The notes beneath the pieces were generated by a model. It was not told where the DNA came from. It was given only the letters and a program-made list of their open reading frames with translations, and searched no databases. From Orobanche coerulescens (lineage: Eukaryota; Streptophyta; Magnoliopsida; Lamiales; Orobanchaceae): a DNA stretch of 64,000 bases. This document shows, one piece after another, positions 13,076 to 26,349 of this stretch. The position numbers and the translations under genes were made by a program. The stretch is taken from positions 102,169,170 through 102,233,169 of the forward strand of contig CM065801.1 in the NCBI GenBank assembly GCA_033398695.1, written 5' to 3'. Each line of letters begins with the position of its first letter. Positions within the stretch are counted from its first letter, which is position 1.

Positions 13076-13350
13076 ACTAGCAAAGAAAAAGCTACCGGAT
13101 GTGGAGACCGAACGAAGGAAAAGTCACCTGATCAGACTAAACGAAGAAAAGCTACCGGATGTGTAGAACAAGCGAGAAAACAACCTGATCAGACCAGACA
13201 AGGAAAAGTTAGCTGACATCAACCACAGGCGACACAACTTACCTGATGCAGAGCAGACAAGAAGTCAAAGAGTTAACCAACTAAGTTTTCTATTTCTTTA
13301 AATATTTAACTTCATTACACGTGGCTAATAATACACGATCACACTACTTC
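13076..13350 (+). other. Copia A spacer after pol, with short direct repeats
   Basis: There is no coding. Two imperfect copies of a roughly 55-bp segment (13080-13200, core GAAAAGCTACCGGATGTG) lie just after the pol stop. The spacer continues at 16170-16430 beyond the solo LTR, 536 bp in all; the same spacer in copia B is about 567 bp. Confidence 0.55.
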
Positions 13351-16169
13351 TGTCACACCCCCAATCTACTCAGGGATATTACACACCGTAGACCCTTTTC
13401 CTCAAGGATCTACCAGGCAGGAGATTACAAAACACAACCCACACGCGGTCAACTCGACCAAACATAAAACCGTAGACCGATTTGTTGTCTCAAAAAACAA
13501 CATAGCAGTACAACTGATAAACCAAAATACAACTCAATCACATATTCGACAACATGTCCATCCTCTTAAGGATGAAAGAAACTACAAATAAACACTCAGA
13601 ACGACAGATCACTGAAGGATAACCGACTACAATTGTGACTAGTATCGTTGTTTTACATCATCCTCCAAGCTGATCTTGTGGTTGCTCACTCTCCAATCAG
13701 GGCACCTGAAATAAATATAAAATAATCCCCAATGAGGGGTTAGCGATGGAAACGCTAGCAAGTAACCAAGCTATAAAGTTATACATCAAGAATACAACCG
13801 TTATGAAACTAACATTTCAACAAGGTAGTAACACGATCCCCGAGTCTAAATTCCTTTCAAAATAGTTTCCTTTAGAAAGGATAACAAGAATGACTCTGAT
13901 ACACATTTAAAAAAATCATCGAAGACTTTGGGGTCTCAGTGTAAAATTATGAAAGATTTATAATTCTTCTTTTCAAAAGGGTTTTCATTCAAAATCATGT
14001 AAATGACTCAATTCTCAACCAAACCATATTCACCAATATAACCGGGTTCCAAGATTCAAGCATTCACAATTCAGAGATATCAAATCAAACACTCAAATCG
14101 CCTTCGTGGCCTCGATGGGACCCACCCGGATTAGCTATCGCAAGCAAGCTAAGACACACCCATAAGTTATCTTGACATCGCACTCGCAAGTGACGATTCT
14201 CGGAGCCCTCTCCAGACCTACCCAATTAGATAACCTTATGGTCAAATCATGACAGCTGGCCGTACTCGCAAGCACACGCCACTGGAGGCCTCATGGGTCC
14301 CTACCCGGGTAACATCATTCAAACACGCCCATAAGTTATCGTGACATCGCACTGGCAAGTGACGATTCTCGGATCCCCCTCCAGACCTACCCGATTTGAT
14401 AACCTTATGGTCATAACATATCAACTCGCCGTACTCGCAAGCACGTGCCGCCAGAGGCCTCACGGGTCCCTACCCGGGTAACATCACAATTCACCAAGAT
14501 ACACAACAACAAAGGTACAATATTCACCACCATTGCAAATGCGTAAAACATAAGTTAATGCATCATACACCTCCACAAAGGCACAATATTCACAGGACAC
14601 CATCATTCAGGAAGAAGGCTAACAAGCGAATAATACAAATATTCCGCGATTCCACAATACCTCGGATAATTACTCATTTATAGTATCCGTTTTAAGCAAA
14701 ATATAACATGAAACGGTTGTTATCATTCTTCGTGAAACTCAAGTTTACGTTCGTATTTACTTTCATAGAAATCACATATTCATTTAAAAGTAAGTTAAAG
14801 TTCAATATTCAATCACTAACAAGTCCACGTTAAAGACATGACAAATCACATTCTCAAAGTATAAGGAATATAGACGAGATATTCACCTCAGGTCCAAAGC
14901 ACGCGAAGCAACGGGAAAGCTCGACCGGAAACCCTTGAATCCTCCAACCAGGTCGAAAACACAAGAACAACATAATTAATACAAAATCGATCGCAAGGAA
15001 GATGGAAAACATACGAAATTCTCAACAAGAATTTGTAGGAACAAAGGATCAAACACTTGGGGTTCAATAATTCCCCAAGAACATCAAGAACATCACCCGA
15101 ACCCGAACACGATAAGAATATGGATCAAAACACCAGAATATAATCAATACTACCGAATAAGGATACACAACACCACGATTCATGAAGAACAGCTCGAATC
15201 CTAAAAATTCTCAAAATACATAGAAAAGGGTTTCAAGAAAGTTACCTCGAATCAAAGATGAAGAACACGGATTGATGATGTTAATCAACACCAAGAACTC
15301 AAGGAAGATGAAAGCTTGGAGTTACAAGACTCCAATCTCGCCCCAAAATCGCCCACGAATCACCACAGCTGTGGTGGAATGAAGAAAGGATCAAAAATGG
15401 CGAACACGGTCAACCCCTGGTATTTATACCCGCTCTAGCATAATGTACGTTAAGGAAAAAGGCTAACGTGCGTTAGCAAGCTTACGTACGTAAGGCATGC
15501 AAGCTTACGTCCGTAAGGCATGGACAGAACTCTCTGACCGATATTTATAAGACCCTTACGTATGTTATGAGTAGGACTTAACGTACGTAAGCTGCACATG
15601 AAGTTAACATACGTTATGCTCACCACATAGCATACGTAAGGCACTTAGCAGTTCCAAACTGCTAAGTTCAGCTCGTCAGGTACGAGCGCGACGAAACCGT
15701 GAAACGACAAAAACAACCCAAGACGAATACATGCACACGAAGAGTGCACAACGACGAACTTAAGGGCTAAAAGAAAACATGATTATGACTACCCGAATGT
15801 TCGGAAGACGACAACGGAAATAATTACCTCCAAACTTTGGGAAATTACAAAACGGCTCAAAATGTCCGAAAATCACAATACGAAATCAAACAACCAAACC
15901 TAAGTTCACAACACATCTAACAAAGTTAAACAGACTTATAGGAAGCATGATACCGTAGTTTCGAACCACCATCACACGAATCGAACCAAATAGCGGAAAA
16001 TGTCGCTCAAAACACGGATTCTGGTAAAACAGCCCCAAAACAAACTCGGATGACCAAATACACAGAACAAAACATTACCAAAATGTCAAGACGCTCGCAA
16101 GCGAGTTCTGGGAATCAGAAAAATACCGAAAATGAAAAATTACCGAAAGAGAAAATCACGGGTATTACA
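13351..16169 (-). repeat. Solo LTR 1, gypsy (Tekay-like)
   Basis: The minus strand begins TGTAATACC (plus 16161-16169) and ends GTGTGACA (plus 13351 onward), 2819 bp. ACTTC flanks it on both sides (13346-13350 and 16170-16174). There is no internal region, so it is a solo LTR left by LTR-LTR recombination. The minus-strand TATA is GGTATAAATACC (about 15419-15430), next to the palindrome cluster. The ends match the Tekay LTR type, but the body is not obviously the same subfamily as LTR 1, 2 or 3. Confidence 0.9.
15436..15650 (-). repeat. Inverted-repeat cluster in solo LTR 1
   Basis: About nine copies of TTACGTACGTAA and its variants lie within 215 bp, including two that extend to CTTACGTACGTAAG-like form. 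The cluster is immediately upstream of the minus-strand TATA box. Confidence 0.7.
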
Positions 16170-16430
16170 ACTTCTACGTGGACAATCCCACTACATTCAT
16201 GACGTCCAATCAACTTCAACCGCCATTCTTTGTTTATCAGAAGTCGGACCACTGCTTATTTATTTTATTATTAAAAATTCAAAAGGTCTTTTCAATTGTG
16301 TATTTAAGGCGGCAGAAATCATTTCACAAAACTTTAACGTCTTCAAGCTCTAAGAACCCTAGTTTTCCTAAAGCAGAAAATCTCTAAATATTCACTACAC
16401 TCAATCGAGAAACCTATTCTTTTTGCAGAA
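16170..16430 (+). promoter_or_regulatory. Leader of the copia A extra ORF with splice-acceptor-like site
   Basis: The sequence TTCTTTTTGCAG ends at 16428, two bases before the ATG at 16431: a pyrimidine tract plus CAG, as in a plant 3' splice site. Upstream are TATTTAAG (about 16302) and AACCCTAG (about 16352). Copia B has the same arrangement at the same spacing, although the surrounding leader has diverged. Either a spliced message or an internal promoter would fit. Confidence 0.45.
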
Positions 16431-17910
16431 ATGGACTCTACCCAGTATTTCGAAGGAGTCAACCTCAAGATGGTGAAAGACGAGATCATATTCAGTATCG
16501 TGGCCGATTTTGAAGGATTGCTCGAGGCAAACATGGCGAACATCGGAGAAATGCATCATGTCATCCGTATGATGAGGAAAAATGGTATCTACCATTTCCT
16601 TGACATCAACCCGAAACAGTTGTTGAAGGAGGCCGTAATTTGGTTTTCAAGAAAGCACAAGTCATAGAGCACTGTATCACGAGCTTGATTTTTGGAGAAG
16701 AAATCAACATCACACCTCAGACCATTGCTGACGCATTTAGAATGGAGAATAGGGGCATCGCAGTAGAAGTCCTAAAATAAAGCTCTGTTGAAACCTGGTA
16801 TGAAATCAAACTACCAGAATAACCCAATAAGGTCAAGTTTACAGCGAGGAGAGGAGACCTCAATAAGGATTACCGATACGTCCTTGACATCACTAACAAG
16901 ATTATCATGGGGATGGCTGTCAGTTATGACCAGTTATCATCTACCAAGTTTATTGTGATGGGAGCGCTTATCCAGCAACAACAGATTAACTGGCCTGATT
17001 ACATCTACAGGCAGTTAGTCCGAGAAGTAAACAAAGTGAGCTGGAATGCAGAAGAGAAAAAGTTCACACAGAAGCTTGCCTATGGAACCCAGATCAGTTG
17101 GATCTTAGAGTTTCTCGGAAAGGCAAAAGGAGCTGCAGACACATTCCACGTCAGCAAAAGACTTGGTCATCTGGACCAAAAGACTCTGAAGAAACTGCGC
17201 GATCAGAGGAAGGCCACCAAGATCGTGAAGGAGATGACAAGTGGAACGTCTCCCTATAGAGCGCCTTCGGACTCAGACGAAGTCCGCTCTAATGCAGCTG
17301 GCCAAACCTAACAAAAGTTACCTGGCGAGGAGATTACATCAGCCCCCTCTGTAGCTGAAATGCAGAAGTTACATGCAGATGAATCCGACAATGACAACCT
17401 ACCTATTTCCAAGCTATCCAAAAGGAAGCTATCTGCAATAGAGGAGGTTGTCCACATCACCTCATCTACATAGAAGTCCCCCAAGAAGCAGAGAGGCTTG
17501 GTGGACACCCCATCTGTTGAAGAAGAAGGAGATCACATACACCTGCACCAATTGAAGAACCTTCAGCTCAGATGCAGATCATCATCTCACCTGCACCTGC
17601 TCTTGGTCCTGCTGAAGATCAGTCAGATCAGCCAGATCAATCAGAGCTGATGGCTGAAATAGTTCCCCATCACACTCTCCCTAGCATGACAGAAGAGGAA
17701 GAAGCAGAAGAAACAATAGAGATACCAGTAGCTGGATACTCCCTAAACCTCAGGGAGAACAATCCTCTGAACTTGAACTCATATCAATTAAAACTGGTAA
17801 AACAACAAGCTCTTAAGTTTTCTTTTATCAATATATTTGACGAGTGGAAGGATTTAAAATATCTTTCCTTCACTCAATTAAAAAAGTTTGTTGAGAGAAG
17901 TACCTGGGAA
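16431..17910 (+). pseudogene. Copia A extra ORF, N-terminal part
   Basis: It starts MDSTQYFEGVNLK, parallel to MASYFEGVNLK of copia B, and aligns with it through DITNKIIMGM, SYDQLSS and KRLGHLDQ. It occupies the env-like position of SIRE elements. I see no signal peptide or membrane segment; it more resembles the plant transposon-associated domain called putative plant transposon protein, which is an inference. Breaks are a frameshift between 16640 and 16907, several stops (near 16665, 16778 and 16820), TAA near 17309, TAG near 17471 and a further frameshift before 17572. At 17910 gypsy element 2 interrupts it; the frame resumes at 51886-51891. Confidence 0.75.
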
Positions 17911-20900
17911 TGTAATACCCGGTTGTGAATTCATTGATTATCATTCAGTAATTTTCACTCAAAATTTTTTCGCTCAGTAATAATCATTCATCAGTCATAT
18001 TCATTCAATTCTATTCACCATTCGGCATATTTTAGAATCATGTGTCAGTTGTTATTCGTCATTCATCATTGTTTGAGATCGAGATGAGAATATTTTCATC
18101 ATTGTCATCATATTTTGGTGGTATGTGTGTGAGGTAGCGCACGCTAAATACTCTTGTTAGCACGCGCTAATGGAATACAGGTAGCACACGCTATAGCTCA
18201 GTATTAGCGCACACTAGTGCAAGTGAGGCTGACAGTCCAGAAGGTACTGGGCTGATTTGGGAAATTCGTAGCGCACGCTACGAGTGGTAAGTAGCGTATG
18301 GTAATTATGCTGGCAACGCACGCTAAGGCATAAGAGTAGCGCATGATAACGCGAGCAGGACAGAGGACAGTAGGATCTGGGCTCCAGTTGCTGGTTATCG
18401 AATATCAGTTAGCGCACGCTAACATTTTGGGTTAACGCACGTTATTGGAAGGCGTTAGCGTACGCTACCAAGTTCGTAACGCACGCTAACGAAGCAGTCA
18501 GAGCTCACTGGACTGCCCAGTAACCCGCTAGCGCACGCTAAATATCAGTACATAGCGCACGCTATACTGGGATCAGTATAAATTGGACAGTTCAGTCCAG
18601 TTTCGTCATTTTCACTTCTCTCTTCCTCCTCCCGTCGGTTTTGGGCGATTTTGGACTTTTGGTGAAGGGTTCTTCGATCTGGAACCACCTATCATCATTT
18701 TCAAGCTTGTAAGTCGGATTAATCATCATTCAATCCTTTCCAACACACCAAATCAAGGTAAACATCTCTTGGATCTAGAATTTCGGAATTTGAGTGTTTT
18801 ACTTCCGATATCTTCCAGTTAGCTTGATATTATGTTGGAATATGTTAGATATGGATTATCTACCTCGAATACATGTATTTCTATGGATTTATTGGTGTAT
18901 ATTTCGGAATTTGTGAATATTTAGAATTGTTCAAGGACACCTTGGGTGTTGACTTTGGAATTTTGGGGGTTTTTGACTAGATGTTGTCGTAATCTCGAAT
19001 GAAGTATTCCTATTGGATTATTAATGGTATTAATGAGATTTTATTGGATTGAATCATTCATTGGAAGTTGATTTTCAGTATAATTGAGATTAGTTGTAAA
19101 CAATTGAAGATTGTTTACAACATGTTTGTTAAATTGCCCCAATGAGATTTGGGTAGTGTTGTATCGACTTTTGAGTTGGTTGTGATCATGCTTGATTCGT
19201 ATATTAAGCGAATCGTTTGTATTTGTGTTATTCAAGGTTGTTCGAGCGGCCGAAAATTCCATTAAGGACGTTGATCATGGAAGGACTTTCTCGCCTTCAG
19301 TTTGAGACAAGTTTTATACTTGTACTCGTCAATGAGATTAATGTTATCATATATGTGTATGAATGTGTTGTATCATTTTGAGACTTAGTCTCTTCATGAA
19401 TTCATTGATAATAGGGGATCGTTCGATACGATACTCTTCGACAATTATGCCAAATATTATTATTGTTCATTAATGGACGGTTCAAGGCATTGGGATATTC
19501 ATTGTTAATGTTACTGTCGATAGCCGGTTCGCGGTATCGATGTATCGATTGTTGTTGTTAATATTGATGTCGATCTAAGACATTGTTGTAATCATTGTCA
19601 TTAATGTTGGCGTCCTGTCATTCATATTATATCGGCCGATTGAAGGCATTGGCGTATTCGTTCCCATCTTCATCGTCGGTAACTGATTAAAGATGCCAAG
19701 GCATTCATTGAGTCATTATTATCGATTGGCCGCTCTAAGGCAATAGAAGTGTTCAAACATTCATGAGATCATTGTTATCAGTTGGCCATTCTAAGTCAAT
19801 CGAGGTATTGAATCATCTGCTGCATCATTGTTATCGGTTGACCATTCTAAGGCAATCGAGGTATTGAATTGGGGCTGTCGAGGATAGTTCCCATCCGTTG
19901 TGTTGTTGTTATCAATTGACCATTCTAGGGTAATCGAGGTATTGTATTGGGACCTCCGAGGATGGTGCCCATCCATGAGTCATTGTTGTCGTGTTAGCCG
20001 ACTCAAGGCAGGACACTATTATTCTCGTGAATTCGGTAATCTTGGGGATCGTTGCCATTTGTGATTAATTGTGTTTTGCAGGCTAGTCTCGTCTAGTGCT
20101 CGATGGGTAAGTTTGGGGAGTTTGAAACCTTCGCGGTTGACATCCCAACACCTACAGTTTAGTAGATCAACGGTCACTGGGTGATTTCATTATGGGTAAG
20201 TTTGGGGAGTTTGAAATCTTCGCGGTTGACTTCCCAACGCCTACAGTTCAGTAGGTCAACAGTCACTGGGTGATTTCATTATGGGTAAGTTTGGGGAGTT
20301 TGAAACCTTCGCGGTTGGCTTCCCAACACCTACAGCTCAGTAGGTCAACTACCATTGGATGGTTTCATTGTGATACGGCTTCGTGCCGTAGCTTCGGCCC
20401 TTACTGTGATACGGCTTCGTGCCGTGGCTTCGGACCTTATTGATATAGCTTCGGGCTGTTTTGGCTTCAGGTGATTGTGTTGATTGACAGTTTCGGCTGA
20501 GTGGCTTTCAGGCCTTTTTAATGCCTTGGTAATTTCATTGGAGCCTTCGGGCATCATGATTTATAATTATTTCAGTTCTGGTTTGGTTCATGTCATGTAA
20601 TTCATTGCAGTGTTCTGTAATTATGATTCGCCATTGGGCACTTATGTTCTAATCTGTTGAACAGGTATTAATAGTATGCCGTGGGCATAGTGTTTCACGA
20701 ATGCTCGGTTCTTACCTTGGTTTGTGAGCATCTCATATTATTATTATTATTATCATTGTACCGCTTCATTCTGCCTTTGGATGCATATCATGTTATACAT
20801 GTATTTGATGTTCATTATCTGGATGACTAACCCCGTGGGGGCGGAACATGTTTTCATGTTTTAGGTACTTGCGAGGAGAGAGTTGAGACACAGGGGCATG

Positions 20901-21225
20901 ATGAAGGCGACGAGGCATTCGAGCGATACTAGTCTGAGATGTTCATGTTGGTCAGTCAGTTGGAGTGTTCTCCAGTTTGTCAGTCATTGTCATTATGTAT
21001 TAACTGAGCAGATGCTCGTGGATGTTGTTGTATTTTTATTTTGCCCATGTAGGCCCATCATCGTCAATGAAACTCCTTACCGGAATATTCTGTCGGATAT
21101 CATAGTAGGGACTGTGATCTCTCTTGTTGGTTAATTTGATGTATTTTAGTCATGTTCGCCTGGTGGATCTCCTAGCGTGGGGTCCACGACACTGTAATAA
21201 CCCAATAGGATTTAGGGGAGTTATA
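17911..21225 (+). repeat. 5' LTR of gypsy element 2
   Basis: It runs from TGTAATACCC to GTTATA (normally TTACA, with a C-to-T change), 3315 bp. A TATA box (AGTATAAATT, 18575-18584) follows the palindrome cluster. Tandem repeats of about 90 bp (GGGTAAGTTTGGGGAG units, 20105-20370) and about 32 bp (ATACGGCTTCGTGCCGTGG units) lie in the 3' half. Against the 3' LTR I count about 10 mismatches in the first 138 bases. Confidence 0.92.
18133..18565 (+). repeat. TAGCGCACGCTA cluster in the 5' LTR of gypsy 2
   Basis: About 14 copies of TAGCGCACGCTA or variants (TTAGCGTACGCTA, TAACGCACGTTA) occur in 430 bp, ending some 10 bp before the TATA box. The form is a TAGCG arm, two bases and a CGCTA arm. The same cluster is in the 3' LTR at 48841-49275. 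Confidence 0.8.
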
Positions 21226-21463
21226 GAAGATGGTATCAGAGAGTTGGGTTGTGAGATACACTGATATGTGAGTTATGTGGCTCTACCGACGCGGTAGCAA
21301 TGGGACTGTCAAGTTATGACAATCTGGACAGTCGGGTTTTGTGAGTCGTGAAATTTGTACGACTGCACGAGTCATTCATTCATCAAGTCGTCGTCAGTGA
21401 AGACTACTATCGCGAGACCTCGAAGCTTCGTATGACCTGTGTAAGGAATCGTTTCTCTTTATG
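21226..21463 (+). other. Primer binding site and leader of gypsy element 2
   Basis: TGGTATCAGAGA (21231-21242) starts five bases after the LTR and matches the 3' end complement of initiator tRNA-Met (TGGTATCAGAGC) except at the last base. The leader that follows is non-coding and is interrupted by copia C at 21464-21468 (TSD TTCAT). Confidence 0.85.
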
Positions 21464-23769
21464 TTCATTGTTGGGATAACAATCCATGTATCGAAACTGT
21501 TGGGATAAACAATCCCTGTATCGAAAGTGTTGATAGAATGTTTTGACAATATGGCAATCCAGCATACAGCAGGCAGTTGTATCGAAAAGCTGATCAAAGA
21601 TATCAACCTATATCCAAGACTTCTCGTATCCCCAGCATACAGAATCTACAATACAGCAAAGGAGTCTCATAAGACTATGTATGGAAGCTGTCTCGTATCG
21701 ACAATACAGTTATCATTACATACAGCATCCAAACAGGACAAGAAGGAATCTTTGTTATTCACTACACTCAAAGTCCCATTTGAGATGATATATTTAAATA
21801 CTAAAGGATAAAGTATTTGAATATCAAGTTGTCAGAGATCTTCAAACTAGCGCAAAATCCGGATCGTGTTTTATTCAAACACATCATCCCGTTGGAACGG
21901 AATCTTGCTCAATGGATTTATATCAATGGATATATTTCAGAAGGCTATATATATCCCCAGCCTTTGAAGATCTAACGACAACGAATAACTGATATACGCT
22001 TGAGGAACAACGAAGTTATCATCATTTACATCTGAGCAAACATATATCCCAAAGCATACTGCTATTTCCGAAACAAGAGATATACAGTGCTCAATACTGT
22101 GAACAACACATCATTAGCTAAAAGCTCAGAAAGTCAAAGTTGTTGAATCATTGTTCTACCCTTGAACTGTAACACCCCCAAATCCTATTGGGTTATTACA
22201 GTGCCGTGGACCCCACACCAGGAGATCCACCAGGCGAACATGACTAAAATACATTAAATTAAACAACAAGGGAAATCATAGTCCCTACCATGATATCCAA
22301 CACAATATTCCGATAAGGAATTTCAATGACAACGATGGGCCTACATGGCCAAAAATAAAATACAACATCCACGAGCATCTGCTCGGGTAATACATAGTGA
22401 CAATGACTAACAAACTGGAGAACACTCCAACTGACTGACCAACATGAACAACTCGGACTAGTATCGCTCGAATGCCTCGTCGCCATCATCATGCCCCTGT
22501 GTCTCAACTCTCTCCTCGCAAGCACCTAAAATATGAAAACATGTTCCGCCCCCACGGGGTTAGTCATCCAGATAATGAACATCAAATACACGTATAACAT
22601 GATATGCATCCAAAGGCAGAATGAAACGGTACAATGATAATAATAATACGAGATGCTCACAAACCGAGGTAAGAACCGAGCATTCGTGAAACACTATGCC
22701 CATGGCATATTATTAATACCTGTTCGACAGGTTAGAACGTAAATGCCCAACTGCGAATCATAATCACAAAGTACCACAATGAATTACACGACATGAACCA
22801 AACCAGAACTGAATTAATTATGAATCACAATGCCCGAAGGCTCCAATGAAATTACCAAGACAATCACAAAGGCCTGAAAGCCACTCAGCCGAAGCTCTCA
22901 AATATCACAATCACATGAAGCCAAAATAGCCCGAAACTGTTATCGATTAGGGCCGAAGCCACGACACGAAGCCGTATCACAATTAGGGCCGAAGCCACGG
23001 TATGAAGCCGTATCACAATTAGGGCCGAAGCCACGGCACGAAGCCATATCACAATTAGGCCATCCAATGGTCGTGACCTACTGAATTGTAGGTGTTAGGA
23101 AACCAACCGCGAAGGTTCAAGCCCCAAACTTACCCATAATAAGATCACTCAGTGACCGTGACCTGCTGAATTGCAGGTGCTGGGAAACCAACCGCGAAGG
23201 TTCAAGCCCCAGACTTACCCATAATGAGATCATAAACATGACCGTGACCTACTGAGTTGTAGGTGTTGGGAAACCAACCGCGAAGGTTCAAGCCCCAAGC
23301 TTACCCATAATGAAACCATCCAATGGCCGTTGACCTACTGAATTCTAGCTGTTGGGGGAAACCGCGAAGGTTCAGGCCCCACCAAACTTACCCCATAATG
23401 AAACTATCCAATGGTCGTTGACCTACTGAGTTGTAGGTGTTGGGGGAAACAACCGCGAAGGTTAAGGCCCCACTAAACTTACCCCATAATGAGCACTAGT
23501 CGAGACTAGCCTCCAAACATAATTAATCACAAACGGGAACGATCCCAAGATTACCGAATTCACGAGAATGATAGTGTGCTGCCTTGAGTCGGTCAACACG
23601 ACAACAATGACTCACGGATGGGTACCGTCCTCGGTGGTCCCAATTCAATACCTCGATTACCATAGAATGGTCAATCGATAACAACGACACAACGCATGGA
23701 AACTATCCTCGATAGCCCCAATTCAATACCTCGATTGACTTAGAATGGCCAACCGATAACAATGATGTA

Positions 23770-24280
23770 GCGGATGATTCAATACCTCGATTGCCTTAAA
23801 ACGACCAACCGATAACAATGATACAACGAATGATTGAGCACCTCGATTGCCTTAGAACGGCTAATCGATGACAATGATATAATGAATGATTGAGCACCTC
23901 GATTGCCTTAGAACGGCTAATCGATGACAATGATACAATGAATGATTGAGCACCTCGATTGCCTTAGAACGGTTAATCGATGACAATGATATAATGAATG
24001 ATTGAGCACCTCGATCGCCTTAGAATGGCTAATCGATGACAATGAAACAATGAATGATTGAGCACCTCGATTGCCTTAGAACGGCTAATCGATGACAATG
24101 AGATAATGAATGATTGAGCTCCTCGATTGCCTTAGAACGGTCAATCGATAGCAATGATATAATGAATGATTGAACTCCTCGATTCCCTTATAATGGCCAA
24201 TCGGTAGTAATGATATCATGAATAATTGAACTCCTCGATTGCCTTGGAACGGACAATCGGTAACAATGATATAATGAATG
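23770..24280 (-). repeat. 56-bp tandem repeat in the 3' LTR of gypsy 3
   Basis: About nine head-to-tail copies of a 56-bp unit with core CCTCGATTGCCTTAGAACGG are present, with no unique spacers. The other LTR of this element has the array at about 29340-29850. In gypsy 2 LTRs the matching stretch has about four or five copies (19720-19960 and 50400-50650), so the array has changed length between the two families. Confidence 0.8.
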
Positions 24281-25214
24281 CCTCGGCACCTTTAATCGGC
24301 TACCGACGACGAAGATGAGAACGAATACGACAATGCCTTCAATCGGCCAATACAACATGAATGACAGGATGCCAACATTAATAACAATGATTACAATAAT
24401 GTCTTAGATCGACATCAATATTAACAACAACAATCGATACATCGATACCGTGAACCGGTGATCGCTAATAACATTAACAACGGATATCTCAATGCCTTAC
24501 CGGCCATTAATGAATGATAATAAACATTTGGCATAATTTCCGAAGGGTATCGTATCGAATGATCCCCTAATATCAATGAACTTATGAATAGACTAAGTCT
24601 CGGAATGATACAACACATTCATACATATATATGATAACATTAATCTCATTAACTACTACAAGTATAAAACTTGCCTCAACCGAAGGCGCTGAATTCCTTC
24701 CATGAACAACGAACGGCGTCCTCCGATAAACATAAGTACTTGAGCAACCTTGAATGAAATACAATTCATTCAATAACACAATATCGATCGAAACCAACAC
24801 AACGACCGAAAGAAACTCTTTGAGACATTTAATCGAACACTAAATGTTCAAAGTTCCTCAAGAGCATAAGAATCATCAATCGGATTGAACGAATCGAAAA
24901 TATGGATATACAATCCATAGAACACTATTAATAATGTTTACTAACATCAACCGATTCATCAAAATCGGACTAGAATCGAAATCAAGAACAAATTCCCGAA
25001 AAAGTCAACTTGGAGGAAAATCAAGAAATATAGCTTGATACGACGAAGAACACGGATTAGATGATGATATAATCAACAAGAATCTTCCAAAACGTCTTGG
25101 AATTGATTAGAATCGGCCAAGAACTCGATTTCTCGAGCCTCCCGTCGCCAGCCGCCGAAAAAGGAAGAAAAACGAGTAAAAAATGAAGTCTGGCCGAGCC
25201 CAGGCTATATATAG

Positions 25215-25445
25215 CCGGCAGGGTTACGACCATAACCGGAAGTGCCTTACGGACGTAACTCGGCAGGCCTTACGGCCGAAACCGGCATTCGTCAAAAAAT
25301 CTGCCCAGCACCTGTCGGACACTTACGACCGTAACTCGCACACATTACGACCGTAACCGGCCTTCGTCCGGAAGATGCCCAGTGCCCGTACGGCCGTAAC
25401 TCTCGGCCCTTACGGCTGTAACCGGCCCCTGACGGCCATAACTCG
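25215..25445 (-). repeat. TTACGGCCGTAA cluster in the 3' LTR of gypsy 3
   Basis: About nine copies of TTACGGCCGTAA or its variants lie just upstream (minus strand) of the TATA box. Many have lost one or both CpGs by transitions, such as TTACGACCATAA-like forms. The equivalent cluster in the other LTR is at about 33190-33460. Confidence 0.8.
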
Positions 25446-25986
25446 GCCAGGCCAGGCTAGTTCCAAACTGTGCGGCCGTGGCTCGGCCGTGGCCACACCG
25501 ACGGTCCGAACGACGCCGAAACCCGAACCTGAATATGAATCGAAGATATGGTTACGAAGTAATTGCAAGGACAAATCCAAGCGCTAAGAGAACACATGAT
25601 TCCGACCACCCGAAGGCTCGAAATTCGACAACGGAAAGTAATTACCCCAAACTTTGGGAAATTACGAAAATGGCCCAAAACGTCCGAAATACACGATACA
25701 CGATCGAAACACCAAGACAAAGCTTGCAACATGAATAATAACATTAAATGAACTTACGAGCAGCTCGAAACAACAGTTTCGGACGAGATTCGCAAGAATC
25801 GAACTCAAGTGCGGAAAAGCAGCTTAAGAACACGGATCTCAACAAAACAATACCGAAACGAACTCGGATGACAAAAAGTGCAGAATTAATCATTCTCAGA
25901 ATGACGATACGGTCATGAGCGAGTCGTCAAAACGGACTTCCTCCAAAAAAGAAAATTACCGGAAAATTGAAATTGTGGATATTACA

Positions 25987-26020
25987 TACTACCCCCCTTA
26001 AAAGAAGTTTCGTCCCGAAA
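25987..26020 (-). other. Polypurine tract of gypsy element 3
   Basis: Read on the minus strand: GGGACGAAACTT, then TTTTAAGGGGGGTAGTA directly before TGTAATATCC. It matches the polypurine regions of gypsy elements 1 and 2. Confidence 0.85.
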
Positions 26021-26349
26021 CTTAAAACAAGTAGGGTGAAGCAATATCCCGCCAGGAAAAATCAACGAGATACACACGAACAAGAATGATCACAATGAAT
26101 GATAATGAATCGAAATCCAACAAGGATTAAGAATGACTCACCGGGGTGAAATGATAACGTAAAGAGTGATAGCTCAAATGAAATGATTGGAACCATTGTT
26201 CCCCATGAAGTGAATGATTAGTTTGATAATTATAAGTCTCAACGTGATTGATATATGGTGAGTGAATTATATGAATGAATGAACGATGATGAAATGAATG
26301 ATTATACTATTACCGAGCAAGAATTAACTTGCTCAAAACCGGTGATGAA

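Larger units (their letters stand above)
22168..25986 (-). repeat. 3' LTR of gypsy element 3
   Basis: The minus strand begins TGTAATATCC (25986) and ends GGGTGTTACA (22168), 3819 bp. The minus TATA CTATATATAG is at about 25205-25214. The interior has an approximately 32-bp repeat (22950-23060), an approximately 85-bp repeat (23060-23500) and a 56-bp tandem repeat (about 23770-24280), all homologous to shorter repeats in the gypsy 2 LTRs. Confidence 0.92.

Noticed and set aside
18583..18822. 79-codon frame conserved at 49289-49528
   Set aside because: The two copies are in the paired LTRs of gypsy 2, just after the TATA box; the similarity is explained by LTR identity and no domain is seen.
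21231..21242. tRNA-like sequence at primer sites
   Set aside because: Only the 12 bases complementary to the tRNA-Met 3' end are present; there is no cloverleaf.
23770..24280. CRISPR-like regular repeat
   Set aside because: The units abut without unique spacers and lie inside a plant LTR; it is a tandem repeat.
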